A stretch of DNA of 64,000 nucleotides from Batillaria attramentaria (lineage: Eukaryota > Mollusca > Gastropoda > Batillariidae), in assembly GCA_018292915.2 (NCBI GenBank), contig JACVVK020000060.1:1956501-2020500 (forward strand), written 5' to 3'. The notes beneath the pieces are model-generated. The model did no database searches, was not told the DNA's origin, and was given only the letters and a program-made list of their open reading frames with translations. Below, piece by piece: positions 11,550 through 24,589 of the stretch (position 1 is its first letter; each line of letters opens with the position of its first letter). Position numbers and translations under genes: made by a program.

Positions 11550-12052
11550 AAAAACACACTCCAGTTACGTCATCAATCAGAACGTGCGTCATCATAGTTT
11601 CAAACATCTGGAACTCATACGTCACGGCCGGTGCACCGGCATGCAGTTCTTTTGCTCACTAGTTGACTCCTTGTGGGGGAGGGGAGGGTGAAATTTTATT
11701 TTGCTTGGATCACGTAAAAATGATCGCATTGAAAATTCTCTGCGACGTATTTGCGAGTGCACTTTTGAATGTCAGTACATGAGCACATGCTTTGAATGCG
11801 GATATTCTTCTTCAGTAACTGACATCGAGCAATTTCAACTGGCGGCCTACGCATCATTTAGTCCTCACAAGTCAGTGCGCAGAATTTTTAGGTGGTACAA
11901 AAGTCACTAGTCACTAGTCACCCAACCAGAAAAATAAAATGTCGCAGAAAATGTATGCGACTAGAGAGCAGTAGAGGTAAGAGCAAAGACCGTAGATTAT
12001 TATCTAAGGTCTTTGGTAGGAGCCTCTGAATGCTCGTGGTATAAACAGCTTA

Positions 12053-12212
12053 CATGATTACCGTCTCGTGGTTTACGGCGGAAGACTAACCCCTCAATGG
12101 TTCGACTGTTTCAGTGCGTAGCTACCTCGCCGGAGGCTCGGTAGCTACACAAACAATAGAACCACCTCGGGGTTAGTCTTTCGCCGTAAACCACTCGAGC
12201 TAATCATTTAAG
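12053..12212. repeat. Long inverted repeat (hairpin)
   Basis: Arms containing GTGGTTTACGGCG..GACTAACCCC and GGGGTTAGTC..CGCCGTAAACCAC face each other, with inner arms GTAGCTACC/GGTAGCTAC around a short GC-rich loop. The dyad extends weakly outward to ATGATTA/TAATCAT. It looks like a MITE or fold-back remnant; no target duplication was identified. Confidence 0.7.
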
Positions 12213-13145
12213 TACATGTACATGAACGCCTACCGCCGTATTGTCAGCTTGATGGACTGGTTGTACAGTCAGATGAGCCATCGAAGATCCATTTTGAGGT
12301 TACCTCCCCGTGTGTGCTAGGCGCGGGGTATTGTCGTTAAAAAAGTAAACTTTGTCGTTAAATCAGTCTTAGAAGCTTTAATGAAAGACATACCATTAGC
12401 ATAAGGAAAAATCTAGATTTTGTATACCCCAAGTGTGAGTAAGAAGGTTTTATCTACTCCCCAAACTATTTACGACAACCAAAAAAGTGGCAGACCATCT
12501 CGGTTAGCGCAGTGAATTTTTTTTATTTATCGGTGAAGAAAAGCAAAAAAATTGCATTTTTTGGCGCATCATAGTGTCTTTTGAAAGCAGCTATGTTCAG
12601 AGACGCGTAAGATGTCTTTATTCAAAGGTTGGTCTCAATTTTTGTATTCATGTTAGAAATAAATCTCGTTGAAAAAAGTGTCTGCCGATGCGACCTCAGC
12701 AGTTGGTTGTAAAGTTCCAGCAAACATTGACGCTGTGGCACACAGATTCCCGCTGCCGCATTTTTGTTTGTTTTTGCTTTTTGTTCTGTAAACATGTTTT
12801 ACGTCCAGAAACAAGCGTTACTATTATTTATGGATTGACAGAAATTCGCCCTTGTTTTAAGACTATGCCTATGAACAATATGTGTTCCTGTATGTTGATG
12901 TACACATCAAGCTTTCAAAGAAGGACCACAGTTCTTTTTGCACGTGCCGTGGACAGCATGTAAGAAGCAGAATTTGCAAACACCACTTACACAAGTTTCA
13001 TTAACAAAACTTGTTCATCCTTAGAATGATCTTAAAACATAAGGTGCATGGCACAGTTTCTTTTTCGAAGAGTAGGCACATAGGCACCCTTTTAATCTTA
13101 ATTTAAAATGGACATCAAAGCTATGCACATTTTCATCATTTGCAG
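12213..13145. other. Region upstream of first identified SENP6-like exon
   Basis: The first SENP6-like exon found starts in the middle of a codon, so at least one 5' exon is missing. I could not identify it here or further upstream. The stretch from 7.6 to 13.1 kb is otherwise repeat-rich and without recognisable exons. Confidence 0.4.
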
Positions 13146-16100
13146 AGCTGGAGAGGCATGGAGAACAGGGTTGGGCATACTCTTCCAGCTATGACCGCAG
13201 CAACACTGGTGTGTTCAACAATTCTTCAGTAGACAATTGGCCGTCCCCAGTATCGCAGCCATGTGCTCTGTCTGGTGTGTCAACCCCTGGGTCTGCTGAT
13301 AGCTGTGTGCAGGAGATCAAGAGCTCAGACACAGATTCTGAGTAAGTTGTCTGCTTTTGTACCAGACTTGTTAATCCATTAATTTATACATGTACATGTA
13401 CCTGGAATCAGCCGCAGAATAGTCTTTGTTGCTTGCTCTGCTTAAAGCCCATGGGCATTTAGAACCATTTACCAGTCAACAGTAATTTGGTAAGGGGCCC
13501 ATTCTGACGAGTTACTAGCGCCTTCTGCATACTGAATCATGTGCAGCTTATAAAGCTTCCCCAAATGCCTGTGTCCTCTGACTGTGCCCTGTTCTAGATA
13601 CACATTGTCTGTTGCTCTTTCCAAGATCTGCATCTAACTTTGATGTTCCAGGGACGTGTTGTTGGTGGATGACCCAGGAGTAGTCCGGGTACCAGTGACA
13701 CCTTCCCGTCAGGGCCACCCCGGGCAGTCTGTGTATCAAAATTCATTTGGCAGCCACAGCCCCCACAGCCTGCCTCACAGTGGTCACGCCCAGTCTCACC
13801 TCTTGCAGCAGCTGCACAGTCCTGTAACATTTCATAGTCAAGCTCAGAGTGGCTACTTCCAACAGCATCATGCTGCTGTGCGGCCAAAGCAGCAAATGCA
13901 GTTGCCGTTAAATATCGTTCTAGACCACGGCATGCACACTCACCACAAGGATTTGCAGCAGCATGGCAGCCACCTGCGCACTGCGCTCTTGGAGCATCCA
14001 GCGCAGCAGCAACAGTCCAACAGCCAGGCATTGCATGTGCAAGGGAACATGCCAACAGACTCGTCCCATCAGCAGCAGCAGAACAGCAGAGTTGACCATC
14101 CTCACCACACTCACAGGGACCAGCAGTATTTGCAAGACACGTATGTAGAACATATACCTCAGCGCCAGGCAGGGACAAACAGCCATCCTGTTCATTCGAC
14201 CCACTCCGTCATGGGGCAGGCCCTTTCACACCTCCACAGCCACAGCTCAGGTGCTCATCAGAGGCACAGTATGACAGGGCTGGAACAAGGCGCTCACCCT
14301 CACAGCACCTTTGGAAAGCAGCAGATGGTTACACTGCCTCATGCTACCAGCAGGGGTGGTGGTGGGGGTGTGCATCCTCACTCGGAGCAGAAATTGAGAG
14401 GGGAGCAAGAGAAAGTTGTTCGGCCAGACAGTTTTGTTTCCCATGGAGATTACCAGCAGCATGGCTCTTCCTTCTCTCAGCATCACAGTGCTCATCATGC
14501 AGCCAATGCACTGGGAGTACGGCAGAACCTGGCAACATCCACAACAGGTATCGTTGGAGGTTCCGGGAACCTACGCTTCATTGATACTAATTGCCCTGGT
14601 AGCGGTGACAAGTTTTCAGGGCTCATGACATCCATGAAAACAAGTGTGTCTTTAAAAGCCCATGCAAAAATCGCAAGTCTACTGGAAATCTTCAGATCAC
14701 TAGCAGTCACTTCAAGCCACTACTACGCAATCTGCAGTAATATCGGTCCTAGCAGTGAAGGCCTATGCCTTGCGTAATAGTTGCTTGAAGTGGCTCCTAC
14801 TGGTGTAGTGGCTTGTTCTTTTTAACAAGTCTTATCATGTAGCGGGCAGGGGTGCTCAGGCTCAGGCTCTTCAGAGATAAAGACAAAAAAACACAAACAA
14901 ACAAAAACCCAGGCCATGAACATTTTATCCATCCTTCTTTCCAAAAATTTTATTTTCTTGAGCCATTACAGGTCAGTCTTTTCTACATCGGTTCGATTTT
15001 CTTCTTTTTTGTATATTTTTTTTAAAAATTACTTACATTGGCCGGTTTATTTTGCAGATTCAGGTAGCCCTTCATGTGGAGTTGACTCCTCTTCAAACGA
15101 GGTGTATCACGTTCAAAGTGGAAATAAACTAAAGTTAAACACAGTGTACCATCTGACAGACAAGAAAACGGGAGCTGCTCGTGTTGCCACTTGGGATGGG
15201 AAACGGATGGTTTCAGCAACATCGAATTCCAGTAAGCATTGTTTGATGGTTTTTGATTCCAAGATTCTTAAGTTACCACTGGTGGTATTTCAGTTCACAC
15301 CAGTGAGACTGGTGGTATTTCATACTAGTGAGCATTTTACCACTTTGTGTGTGTGTATGATCAATCAGTATGCAGGCTGAATGAGTGTTTTTTACAATGC
15401 TGGCGTGGACATACACGGAAAAAGTATACATGTGTCAGCGATGTGGAAATTATTTGATTAAGTGTAAATTACGTAGTGGATAACATGTAATATATTCGTT
15501 TCTAAACTCATAAAAAGAGAAATTAATGTAAAAGTAAAGGGAAATTATCATTGTTCTGTTTGTCACTTCTCAGGAGTCTCTTTTGTTGTGGGTTTTTCTG
15601 CTTTTTTGTGCTTTTTTATGTGTTGGTTGAGTCCTTGCCCCATTCGTTTACCGTGAAGTTCATTTTGCAGTGGTGGTACAGCAGTCGCCAGTGGCAGGTG
15701 ATGCGTGGGATGTGAGTCAAGCACACACAGCAGAAACAGGGCAGGGGCAGGACCAAGGCAGGGATGCATACAACAACATGGATGGACTACATGCGGCACC
15801 AAACCACCAAAGGTAAGTCTTCAGCTGCTCATGTTTTCTTTTCATTTTCTGCTTGAAGCTGAAAGGGCACTCATTTGCATCCTATGTGTTGTTGGAGACA
15901 ATTTTGAAATAAAAGATTTGAAGAAACCAAGCACAACTTTCTCCTGGGTAAGAAAAAGTGATCGACATACCATTGGCTTTATCAGATGAGAGGGATTGAA
16001 GCGAAGGGTACACATGGTAAGCCAGTTTATTTAATGCAAAGTTGGAATATTTAATGCAAAGTTGGAATAGCAGTCAATTGTGGTATGACTGTGGTTTAGG

Positions 16101-17553
16101 TGGTTGTTTGGCATATGAATAGAATTAATTTATGTGTTTTTGCTCATGCTTTTGTGGTTTGAATATCATCAACACACCCTTTGAATATTACCCTTGATTT
16201 GTTTATCACAGTCCTTTTTCTGTGGATGTCATAGTTCATGAGATACTGAGGTTCACTTGTACTCCTAAGCTGCAGTCTTGTAAGTTATTTGACTGTATCA
16301 GCACTTTATAAACTCAAACACAACTTGTTTTCGTGGTGGAACTTTCATATGATAACTAGATTCTGAAAATAGAGCCAGATGATAGGCATCTTACACTACT
16401 CCTGTCCTGTTGTCAAAATTGAGTTATGCCAGCATTCCACATGCAATTGAATAAGTGATAATAGAACTGAATGTCCTTAGAGACAGCACTTTTATGCATT
16501 GGGATCACAGTCGATCTGTTTCCAGGCCGGAGCAAGCAGGAGCTTCAGCCAGCGTGGTGAACAGCCAGTCGGCAGTGTCTGGGGCAACTGTTTTACCGAT
16601 TCAAGACAACAGTGTATCGGCAGGGATCAACCAGCCTGCCAAACCGTTCCCGCGTTTGTCTGCTACGAATGAGGTCTGGCCAACGCCTATGCCAAGGTGA
16701 GCCAAAACCAAACCAGTGGAAATTGTGTGAAGTGCGGCACATCTCTCAGAACAGAAGCATATAAAAGGCTGGCAAAATATGACATGTTTATACTGCATCT
16801 TGTTATAGGGTTCTGTGAAAACCTAGCTGACTGTTTCAAAAATGCTTCTGGCACTTATATTTGTACCAAACAGATAGGTGTATTGTTGTTTTCTCACTGT
16901 TGATCTCCTCTGTCATGTTCTAGTCGAAAATCAACAAATGCTGAAAGTGCAAAGGAGACAAGAGCCCAGTCACCGGATTCACTGCCTGATCTAACAGATC
17001 TCTCAGCACCTCAGTCATCTGTAGATCCTCCAGTCATTGAAGTGTCACCTCCCCAACAGAACTACAAAGAGCCAAAAGCACAAACAGGTTTTGCTTGTTT
17101 TTTTGTTTGTATTTCTCTTGAGAAGCATTTCATTTTCTTTTCGTTTTTAATCCTGTCAAGCTCTTATGCTATGGTGTGTACACAGTATTTTATTCAGATA
17201 GTGAAACTTTTTTCTTTAATGCATGGTTTGAAAAAGTACTGGTACAGTGGGTGTACTTTTAATTTGTTTTGTGCATCTTCAAGAACTTTTACTGTTTTAT
17301 GTCTGGCTGACAGCACCTCCTCAGGAGCAGCCAAATACACATGTACCTCAAACCAGCAATACTGCTGAACCGGAATCAAACAGTGCCAGGATAAAACGTA
17401 AACTGAAAGAGGTAAGCAGCTGTCTGTAAAGAAACGAGACTTACAGGACACAATTTGAAGGAATATTTGAACGAAAGGTTTTAAGAGTTCCTGTGGTCTT
17501 AGCTCTGCCTGTGTAGTGGTCCAGTTCTGTAGCCATTAACCGCCCAAAAATCC

Positions 17554-17584
<31 letters not shown>

Positions 17585-20500
17585 ACACAACCACCACCAC
17601 CACCAAAAAAACAAAAAACAAAAAAAAACAACAGCACCAACAAACAACAACAAAAAACAAACAAAAAAACACAAACAAACAAGTGCATTTATACACATGC
17701 TTAATGACACAGCAAATGGCTGTTGCCTGAATGGTCAACTTGTACATACTGACCTCTGCACAAGAACACAAATTATAGAACACTATGGCTGTGTACCATG
17801 TTGTTTAAGGAAACTTCAGAGTGTATTTTCCATGTCAGTGTTCACATACAGTCTTCTCTTATGGGACACATTTACTTTCTTGATGTTTATGAACTATGAT
17901 ACATAAGGCAGAAACGACATTGTGCTTTGGCCACATTGCAGTGTGCGCTATTCCATGAGTTTTATTTGGGGTTACATGTATTATGTGTTAGGTGTTACAC
18001 AGTCGCTTTCTTTCCCTCTCTAAATGTTATGTGTGGAGACAAACCAAACCAAATACGAAACCTCAGGTTTTCCAGCAACAGAACATGTTTCTAATGTAGC
18101 GTTCATTCTAGTTTGTGTTTTCCATCCAGGATGAAGAAGCTTACGCAGTTTGCCGATACTGTGGCTACACCAGCACTAATGTTGACTACTGCGAAGGATG
18201 CCAGCGAAAACTTCCAATGGACGTCAAAGTGTGTATAAAAAAGCGGAGGTCTGCAGGTGACGGGTCTGACCTCTTTCCTGGCAGCGGAGATGAGAAAGCA
18301 GAAAATTTACCCGGTGCTGTCGACAAGAAATCGTTCTACGGAAACAAGTTGAAAACACAGGCGGCTGCATTCAAAAATAAGATCAGTGAATTTGCTAAGG
18401 AGTTTGATGTCAAGCCTAAGAAGCCACAGCGCGGTCGCAAGCCTGGCACAACTCCACGCAATATCGGGAGAGGTAGAAAGATCCGAGAGATGCTGGAGCC
18501 AGGTAAGTGTTCTGTTTTGTCCCACCAGCAGCGATTACTCTGTTGTGAGCTGATATGCTTAGCGTCCATTGCCCTTTCTGTCGGTCTTCGTCTGTCTCTC
18601 TTTCTCTGTCTCTTTCCACAACTGTAAACAGGTCAGGAAACAAATGTGGATGTATTTGGCGCACAGCATGTGTTCTGATTCTTTTAGTCTCTGTTGCATA
18701 GAGCTGAAACTGAATAGAACTGAAGCAGCCCTAACATCTCCATATTACGAAAGGCAACAACTGTGCGCTCGGTAAAGGCCATAGTGGGATGTTCAGTAGG
18801 TTGGCTGTTGTTGGTCATGTGTCTGTTCGTGGCATCCAGTTACAGTGATACTGTCATCAGACGAAGATGAGGTATCTAAGACTGATGGGACACCTCAACA
18901 ACAGTCGTCGAACACGTCAGGCAGCATCTCTGTGACATCACAGCACGATGACGATGAAATGCCTTTCTTTCCTGCCCAGTCTGCCAAACCAACAGCTTTT
19001 GGTAAATCTCGACGAGAACGCATGCAGGATGAGGTAAAGTCAGCTTATTGTTACTGTGATACTTGTTTTCTTACTGCTATTGCTGCCTTTACGGTGGGAA
19101 CTCCATTTCTACTGCAAGCCCAACCAAAGACAATTTTGTCATTATTGACACAGTGAAGAAATTTTGTTATTTCACTTGATGTAAGTGTTAACAGGTCGCT
19201 GTTTACAACTTGTAAGAGAGGGATTTTGTAATGCATTCCTGTGTGGTAAAATGTGTCAGGTACTTCACATAGCCTTGGAGTGAAATATTTTTGGAAGGTG
19301 AAGTTGGAGAAACTTGCTGGAGATATTTATGTACTGATTTTTTTTTCTCCCCTCTCCAGGCTGGCAGATGTGTTTCCGCCAAAAACCCGATGGTGACAGA
19401 TGGGTTACAAGTTGTACAGCCGAACAGAAACCTTATAGAAGTGCGAGGTGTCAGAGTCGGGTCTATGCGTTCAAGTGGGCATACCGTGGATTTAATGCCC
19501 AACGTTATCCACTTTGATGTGAATAGTGAGTTGCCTTTGCTATTTTTCTGAAATGAAGTTTGCAGTTTCATCATAATGTAATGACGTACTTGTTGCCAGC
19601 TAAGTTTGTAAAGTTCTAAACATTGTAGTTCGGACTTAATTTGCCTTTAAAATTCCAGTTATTATTGACATTTTGTGTTTTATCAAATTAAAAAGTATAT
19701 ATGTTTGTTTGGGGGTTCTATCCATTTATTTTGTGCTATAGGTTTCCGTGATTCTGATGATTAACCTGAAATGTGTTCAGTGGCACATTATATTTATTTT
19801 CCATCTATTTTATCTACTCAGTGTTGTAATGGAGGTGAATTTCCTTGCTGCTGAAGCAATACCCTTGATTCTAATACACGTGTTTTTACAGGTGACCGCA
19901 CAGGAGAAGACCTTCAGTTTGAGGTGTTTTTGGCAGAAGTTGAGTGGATCAAGTTCACGCTGAGCCAAATGCAGCCTGTATGTTTCATCAAGGTTTCACC
20001 AGCTTGTGGGTCAAGACTGCGGGAGAGGTTAAAAATGTCACTCCAGACACAGGAATACTTTGATCCTGGTAGCCAAGGTAAGTATTGTGCTAGCGAAAGT
20101 CTTGCAGTCTTGCTCTTTCAAAGTACAGTCAGTGTAAAGGTTCAGGCTTGTTTTCCTCCTATAGTCAGGCTGTGTTTGCTTGTAAATTTCATGTCTTCTG
20201 TCGCTTCCAAAGATGCAAGTTCTGTTGGACTACTGATAGCTGAAATGTCAGAATGGTGCATTTTGTTTTTTAATTATTTTTTAATATCGGTTGACTGTCA
20301 GTCATTACAGCTGGTAGATCAGCAAATGCAAAACCTGAATACAGAGCATGTACTCATGACTGGCTATGCTGACTGATGGCTGTTGCAGACCCGAAGAAGA
20401 GCTTGATAGTGGTCATCATTGAAACCATTTTGAATGAAGACGGGCTACGAAGAAGGCTCTCGGATTACAAGAAAATGCATTCTGGTGTCCCTGGGTTTCT

Positions 20501-23500
20501 GGAGGAGTTAGACTTCGATGAAGCCAACAACATGCTAGTCAAGTCCACCCCTCCTGTCCTCAACAACGTAGAGTCAAGCCACCAGCTGAGGCGTTTCCAC
20601 AAACAGAAGAACACTTGCCAGGCGACCAGCTCTCCGTCTACCATTTCTATACCTTCGTCACAGTGTAGTGGGGACTTTGGGGACAGCTCGGTGCTAGAGG
20701 ATTCCATGGACATGGGGATGGTTGCACAAACAGCTGGAGATGCTGGTGCTGAGTCACCGTGCTCCAGCAACAAGGAGGAGCCCATGCCCAGTCGATCGCC
20801 ATCGCCCAAAATTGGTTTTGTCGGTCCTGTTGAAAAGTGAGTCTGTATTATCATGTGGAATTTCAAACAAAGAGTCTGCTTTGTTGCATTCTGCAGGTGT
20901 TCGCTTGCAAGTCAGTTCTATGTGTTTATGGATTTGTTTTTATGGTGAGAAGTTCATTAGAAGCAGTTTGAAAGTGGGAATCTACAACACCAAATGGAAA
21001 ACTTTTTCTGCTTCCATAATATGTGCACATGCGTCGCTTTTTGTATGGAGCTTTTGAAACTGTTCTGAACTGGCAAAGCAGTTGGCTGTTTAATTTAATG
21101 TTAATGTTTAAACTTTCAGCGTAGCAGTGCTTTGATCATATTTTTCCTGTTAGGTTGTTGACATACCCGCCCCCTCCAGCAAAAGGTGGGATCACAATCA
21201 CAAACGAAGACCTGTACTGCCTAAACGAAGGAGAGTTCCTGAACGACGTCATTCTCGATTTCTATCTCAAGTAAGGTTCATGCTTGTGCAGGGTTGGCAG
21301 CCCACACAATACATCTGATTTCATCTCTGTCAGGCACTGCATCATTCAGCTGACATTGCACTACACAAACACACTCATAGTAACACAGATTACTGTTTAA
21401 CTTTTCATGCTCTTATACACATTCCAAGATTACTACAAGGGTTCATGAAAGAGAAGACAGAGAAGTTTTGTTTGGGGACAGATAATTATGTGCTTGTGAG
21501 CACACCTTTACACTCAGAATAATCTATAGTATATGCAGCCAGCTGTCTTGGCTACCTTTATACAAATGAACCGAAGTTTAGCAACATTTCACCCCCTCTG
21601 TTTGTTAGATACCTGTTCCGAGAAAAGCTGAGCGAAGAAGATCGGCAGAGGACACACATCTTCAGCTCATTTTTCTACAAGAGGTTGATGCAGCGCCAGT
21701 CTCGCTCTTTGCAAGATGCTGAAGATGTCAAACTCACGTAATGTGTTTTAAAAAAAAATCTGCACAGTGAAAGTGCGCGTGTGTGTGTGTGTGTGTGTGG
21801 GTGTGTGTGTGTGTGTGTGTGTGTGTGCATGTGTGTGTGAGTGAGGGAGAGAGTGAGACATGACTTGCTGTCAAGAACAAAAATGGTCAAATTGTATCAA
21901 TTTTTTTCACCTTAGTATGACCGTTTTCTTCATGGAGCAGATCTTGTTCGATCCAAACTGGAGTGTGTGAAGCTGTGTATAACATGCATTGTATATTTTT
22001 TGCTTTTTTTTTTCCCCTGCAGACCTGCACAGAGGAGACACTCAAGGGTGAAAACCTGGACACGTCATGTAGATATCTTTGAGAAAGACTTTCTTCTCAT
22101 ACCTATCAATGAGCAGTAAGTTTTACTCATTTTTGTTAAGTGCTAAAAGAGGTTTCTAGGCATGACCATGGGAGTTCCATTGTCATAGGTGATGTTGACA
22201 AAGTTTCAAACTATACTTTTTTTTTTTAAAACTCATTCTTGGTAAGTGCTAAAAGAGGTTTCTAGGCATGACTGTGGGAGTTCCATTTTCATAAATGATG
22301 TTGACAAAGGGTTGAAGGGTTTTTTTTTTTTTTAATTGAAGGATATCACTGTGGCAATGCAAATATTTTCAGATGTCTGCTGATAGATTTTGATACTTTT
22401 TTATGTGGAGATGCCATCGGGATTCTGTGTTTGATCGTCTGTCCATGCACTGTTCTTTTATGAATGTCGGTGATTGTATGCCAACTGCTAAACATGCTTC
22501 ATCAATTTTGTTCCAGCTCACACTGGTTTCTTGCTGTGATATGCTTTCCTGGCCTCGAGAAACAGGAGCGCCAAATGTTTGAACCAGCTGGCCCTTCTTT
22601 GGATGAGTCACTCAACGACAGCAGCAACGAGAATGGAAACAATAAGCTGTCTGCATCTCCATCTTGGCAGGAGGATGTAAGCTGTGTTGAAACTTTCTTT
22701 TGTCTTGAAGCATTTTTGATGAACTGGCAGACCTCCATATTGCTGTATGAAGTATACAACTTTCGCCAAAGCCCCTCAGCTTACAACAGTAAACATAGCG
22801 TATCTGCAGAGGGGACTCTGGCATAAACAAAGCTCTGCTCAAGCAGGATTGTGACTCTTGTGCAGATGCCATGGGTTAGTATCAGCAAAAAAGTTGCATC
22901 AGGAGCACCAGTACCCCTTTCTGATGCCTTTTGAGCATATTTACATGTCATCGGCCTGTCCTGTCTAAGTCAAGGCACAAGCTTTCCCTTGGGTTTCAGG
23001 TTGTCCTTTTCTAACGGCAGCACCTCAGTGTTTCATTCTTTTTCAGACTGCATCACCAGCAGGCGATGAGAGTAAGGAGGAGCCCATGGACACTGGAGAT
23101 GCACCCAGCTCCAAGGTGAACTATAAGGGCCAACACCATTCCCTACAGTACATCTGAAAAACATGCATGCATGCTCAGACAACTGTATTCCTCGTAATTG
23201 CTGGGAACGCAGTCATTGTGTGATATACATGTACATCAGTGCGCTGCAGAATCAGTCATAACGTTTGCAATTAACATCACAGTCTGAATATATCTTTATT
23301 TTATTGCTGAACACTGAGTAGACTGATAGCTGTATAAATGTATTAAGAAAAGTTTTGTGTTTTTTTAAAACAGCTTTTTATTGATCAAAGATTTGGCTAA
23401 TTCAGACATTTCTTCTGGTCTGTTGGTTGTCTCTGCTCTTGAAAATGCATGTGATGAGGTGCTCATTTAGTCTGTTCTGTGTTTTGCTTTTGTCAGGCCA

Positions 23501-24589
23501 TACTCGGCAGTGTGATACAAAACCATGAGGAGTCAAAGTCTTTCACTACAGGGGTGAAGCAGTAAGTTTTTGTTTGTTTGTTTTAACAATAACAAAAAAT
23601 CTCTGTACTTCAGAAGGTGCAGAAATGAGTAAGTATGTCTCATTCGTTTGGAATTTCCGTACTAGGGTAATGGGACAAAATACACCAGTACGAATACAAC
23701 ATCCTGATGCATGTCTAGGGTTTATGTGTAACGTGCAGTTAAGATCCTGTACAAGTCTCGTGACTTCTTTGGCTCCCACTATTCCTTCTGCTCGATAATT
23801 TTGTTGAACTTCAAAAGAACTTGTTCGATCTACAGGGCATGCATCTTGATTCTGGACTCACTGGCTGGCCCTTCAAGGAATGGCATCATCAAAATCCTGA
23901 AAGAGTGAGTACAGACCACCTCCCCTGTCTTATGTTTGAGGCCTTTCATCATTGATGTATTGATGTAATTGCAGGCTTCTGTGGTACCATGTGCATCACC
24001 TTTCTTTTTAGGTACATTTGTTGTACTCTTGTAGAATGGAGCAGAATGTCAGCAAGTGTGGCTCAATTCTGTGCAGGTATCTACAAATTGAGTGGGACTT
24101 GAAGAAGAAGACCCCTCGTACAGTGACCAAGACTGTCCGTGGTGGAGTCCCCAGGGTTCCACAGCAGACAAACTACAGTGACTGTGGTGTATTTGTGCTG
24201 CAGTATGCAGAGTCCTTCTTTGAGGTATACACAAAAGGGAATACTGGCTGGATTTTTCATATGTTTTTTCACTGATTTCTTGGCTAGTTTTGATTTTTGT
24301 ATGTATGTTTGTTGAATTCAACTCACCTGTTTGTGATGATAATTGTGCAAAGGCACAAGCCCAAAAATAAAGAATACCAAGCCATTTTGAATGGCATGAT
24401 GTAGAGCCTACGCTAATTATGGCAATATTTTTACTTTCTTGTTTGTTTGTTTTTGCCCCCCAGAACCCAATATGTGACTTCTCCATTCCCATGAAGGGGC
24501 TTAGCAAATGGTTTCCACTCAGCAAGGTGCAGAAGAAACGAGACGAGATCCGCAAACTTATTCTGGACCTGCATGGGGAAGCAAGCTGA
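13146..24589 (+). CDS. SENP6: SENP6/SENP7-type SUMO protease (5' incomplete)
   Basis: This C48-family cysteine protease removes SUMO, chiefly from poly-SUMO chains, in the nucleus. Twenty-one exons join in frame (4184 nt, 1393 residues plus stop): 13146-13341, 13652-14547, 15058-15231, 15671-15812, 16526-16696, 16924-17087, 17314-17411, 18130-18502, 18840-19033, 19360-19525, 19892-20077, 20389-20836, 21154-21270, 21609-21737, 22023-22115, 22517-22676, 23047-23115, 23497-23561, 23836-23904, 24077-24224, 24464-24589. Seen in order: a His/Gln-rich region (exon 2), a C-x2-C-x9-C-x2-C zinc ribbon (about 621-637), a SUMO-interacting motif VILSSDEDE (about 741), and the catalytic domain from PPPPAKGGI (about 1073). 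The catalytic residues are H1184 in HSHWFLAV, D1287 in ILILDSL, Q1333 and C1339 in NYSDCGVF. An acidic insert (about 1200-1279) splits the catalytic domain, a SENP6/7 hallmark. SENP6 and SENP7 are not distinguishable here with certainty. Confidence 0.93.
17553..17665. repeat. Poly-C / CA / CAAA low-complexity block
   Basis: A run of about 18 C is followed by CA repeats, CAC repeats and A-rich CAAAC units, within the SENP6-like intron between the exons ending at 17411 and starting at 18130. Confidence 0.9.
21776..21843. repeat. (GT)n microsatellite
   Basis: GT dinucleotide run with a few interruptions, in a SENP6-like intron. Confidence 0.9.
22129..22312 (+). repeat. Direct duplication in SENP6-like intron
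   Basis: Two copies, from about 22136 and about 22235, share TAAGTGCTAAAAGAGG, TTTCTAGGCATGAC, GGGAGTTCCATT and GATGTTGACAAAG. Spacing is about 100 bp, joined by a poly-T tract. The second copy carries a GGTAAGTGC sequence resembling a splice donor. Confidence 0.85.

Noticed and set aside
13594..14178. 194-residue open frame on the minus strand
   Set aside because: It is the complement of the His/Gln-rich SENP6-like exon; CAG/CAC repeats read in reverse give Cys/Ala/Leu-rich nonsense.
14548..14777. Continuation of the SENP6-like exon 2 frame to a stop at 14777
   Set aside because: The donor at 14548 joins in phase to the conserved-frame exon at 15058; reading through gives a stop and loses the rest of the protein. 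An isoform ending here cannot be fully excluded.
20465..20866. 133-residue minus-strand open frame
   Set aside because: It is an antisense shadow of SENP6-like exon 12, which is supported by splice phase and homology.
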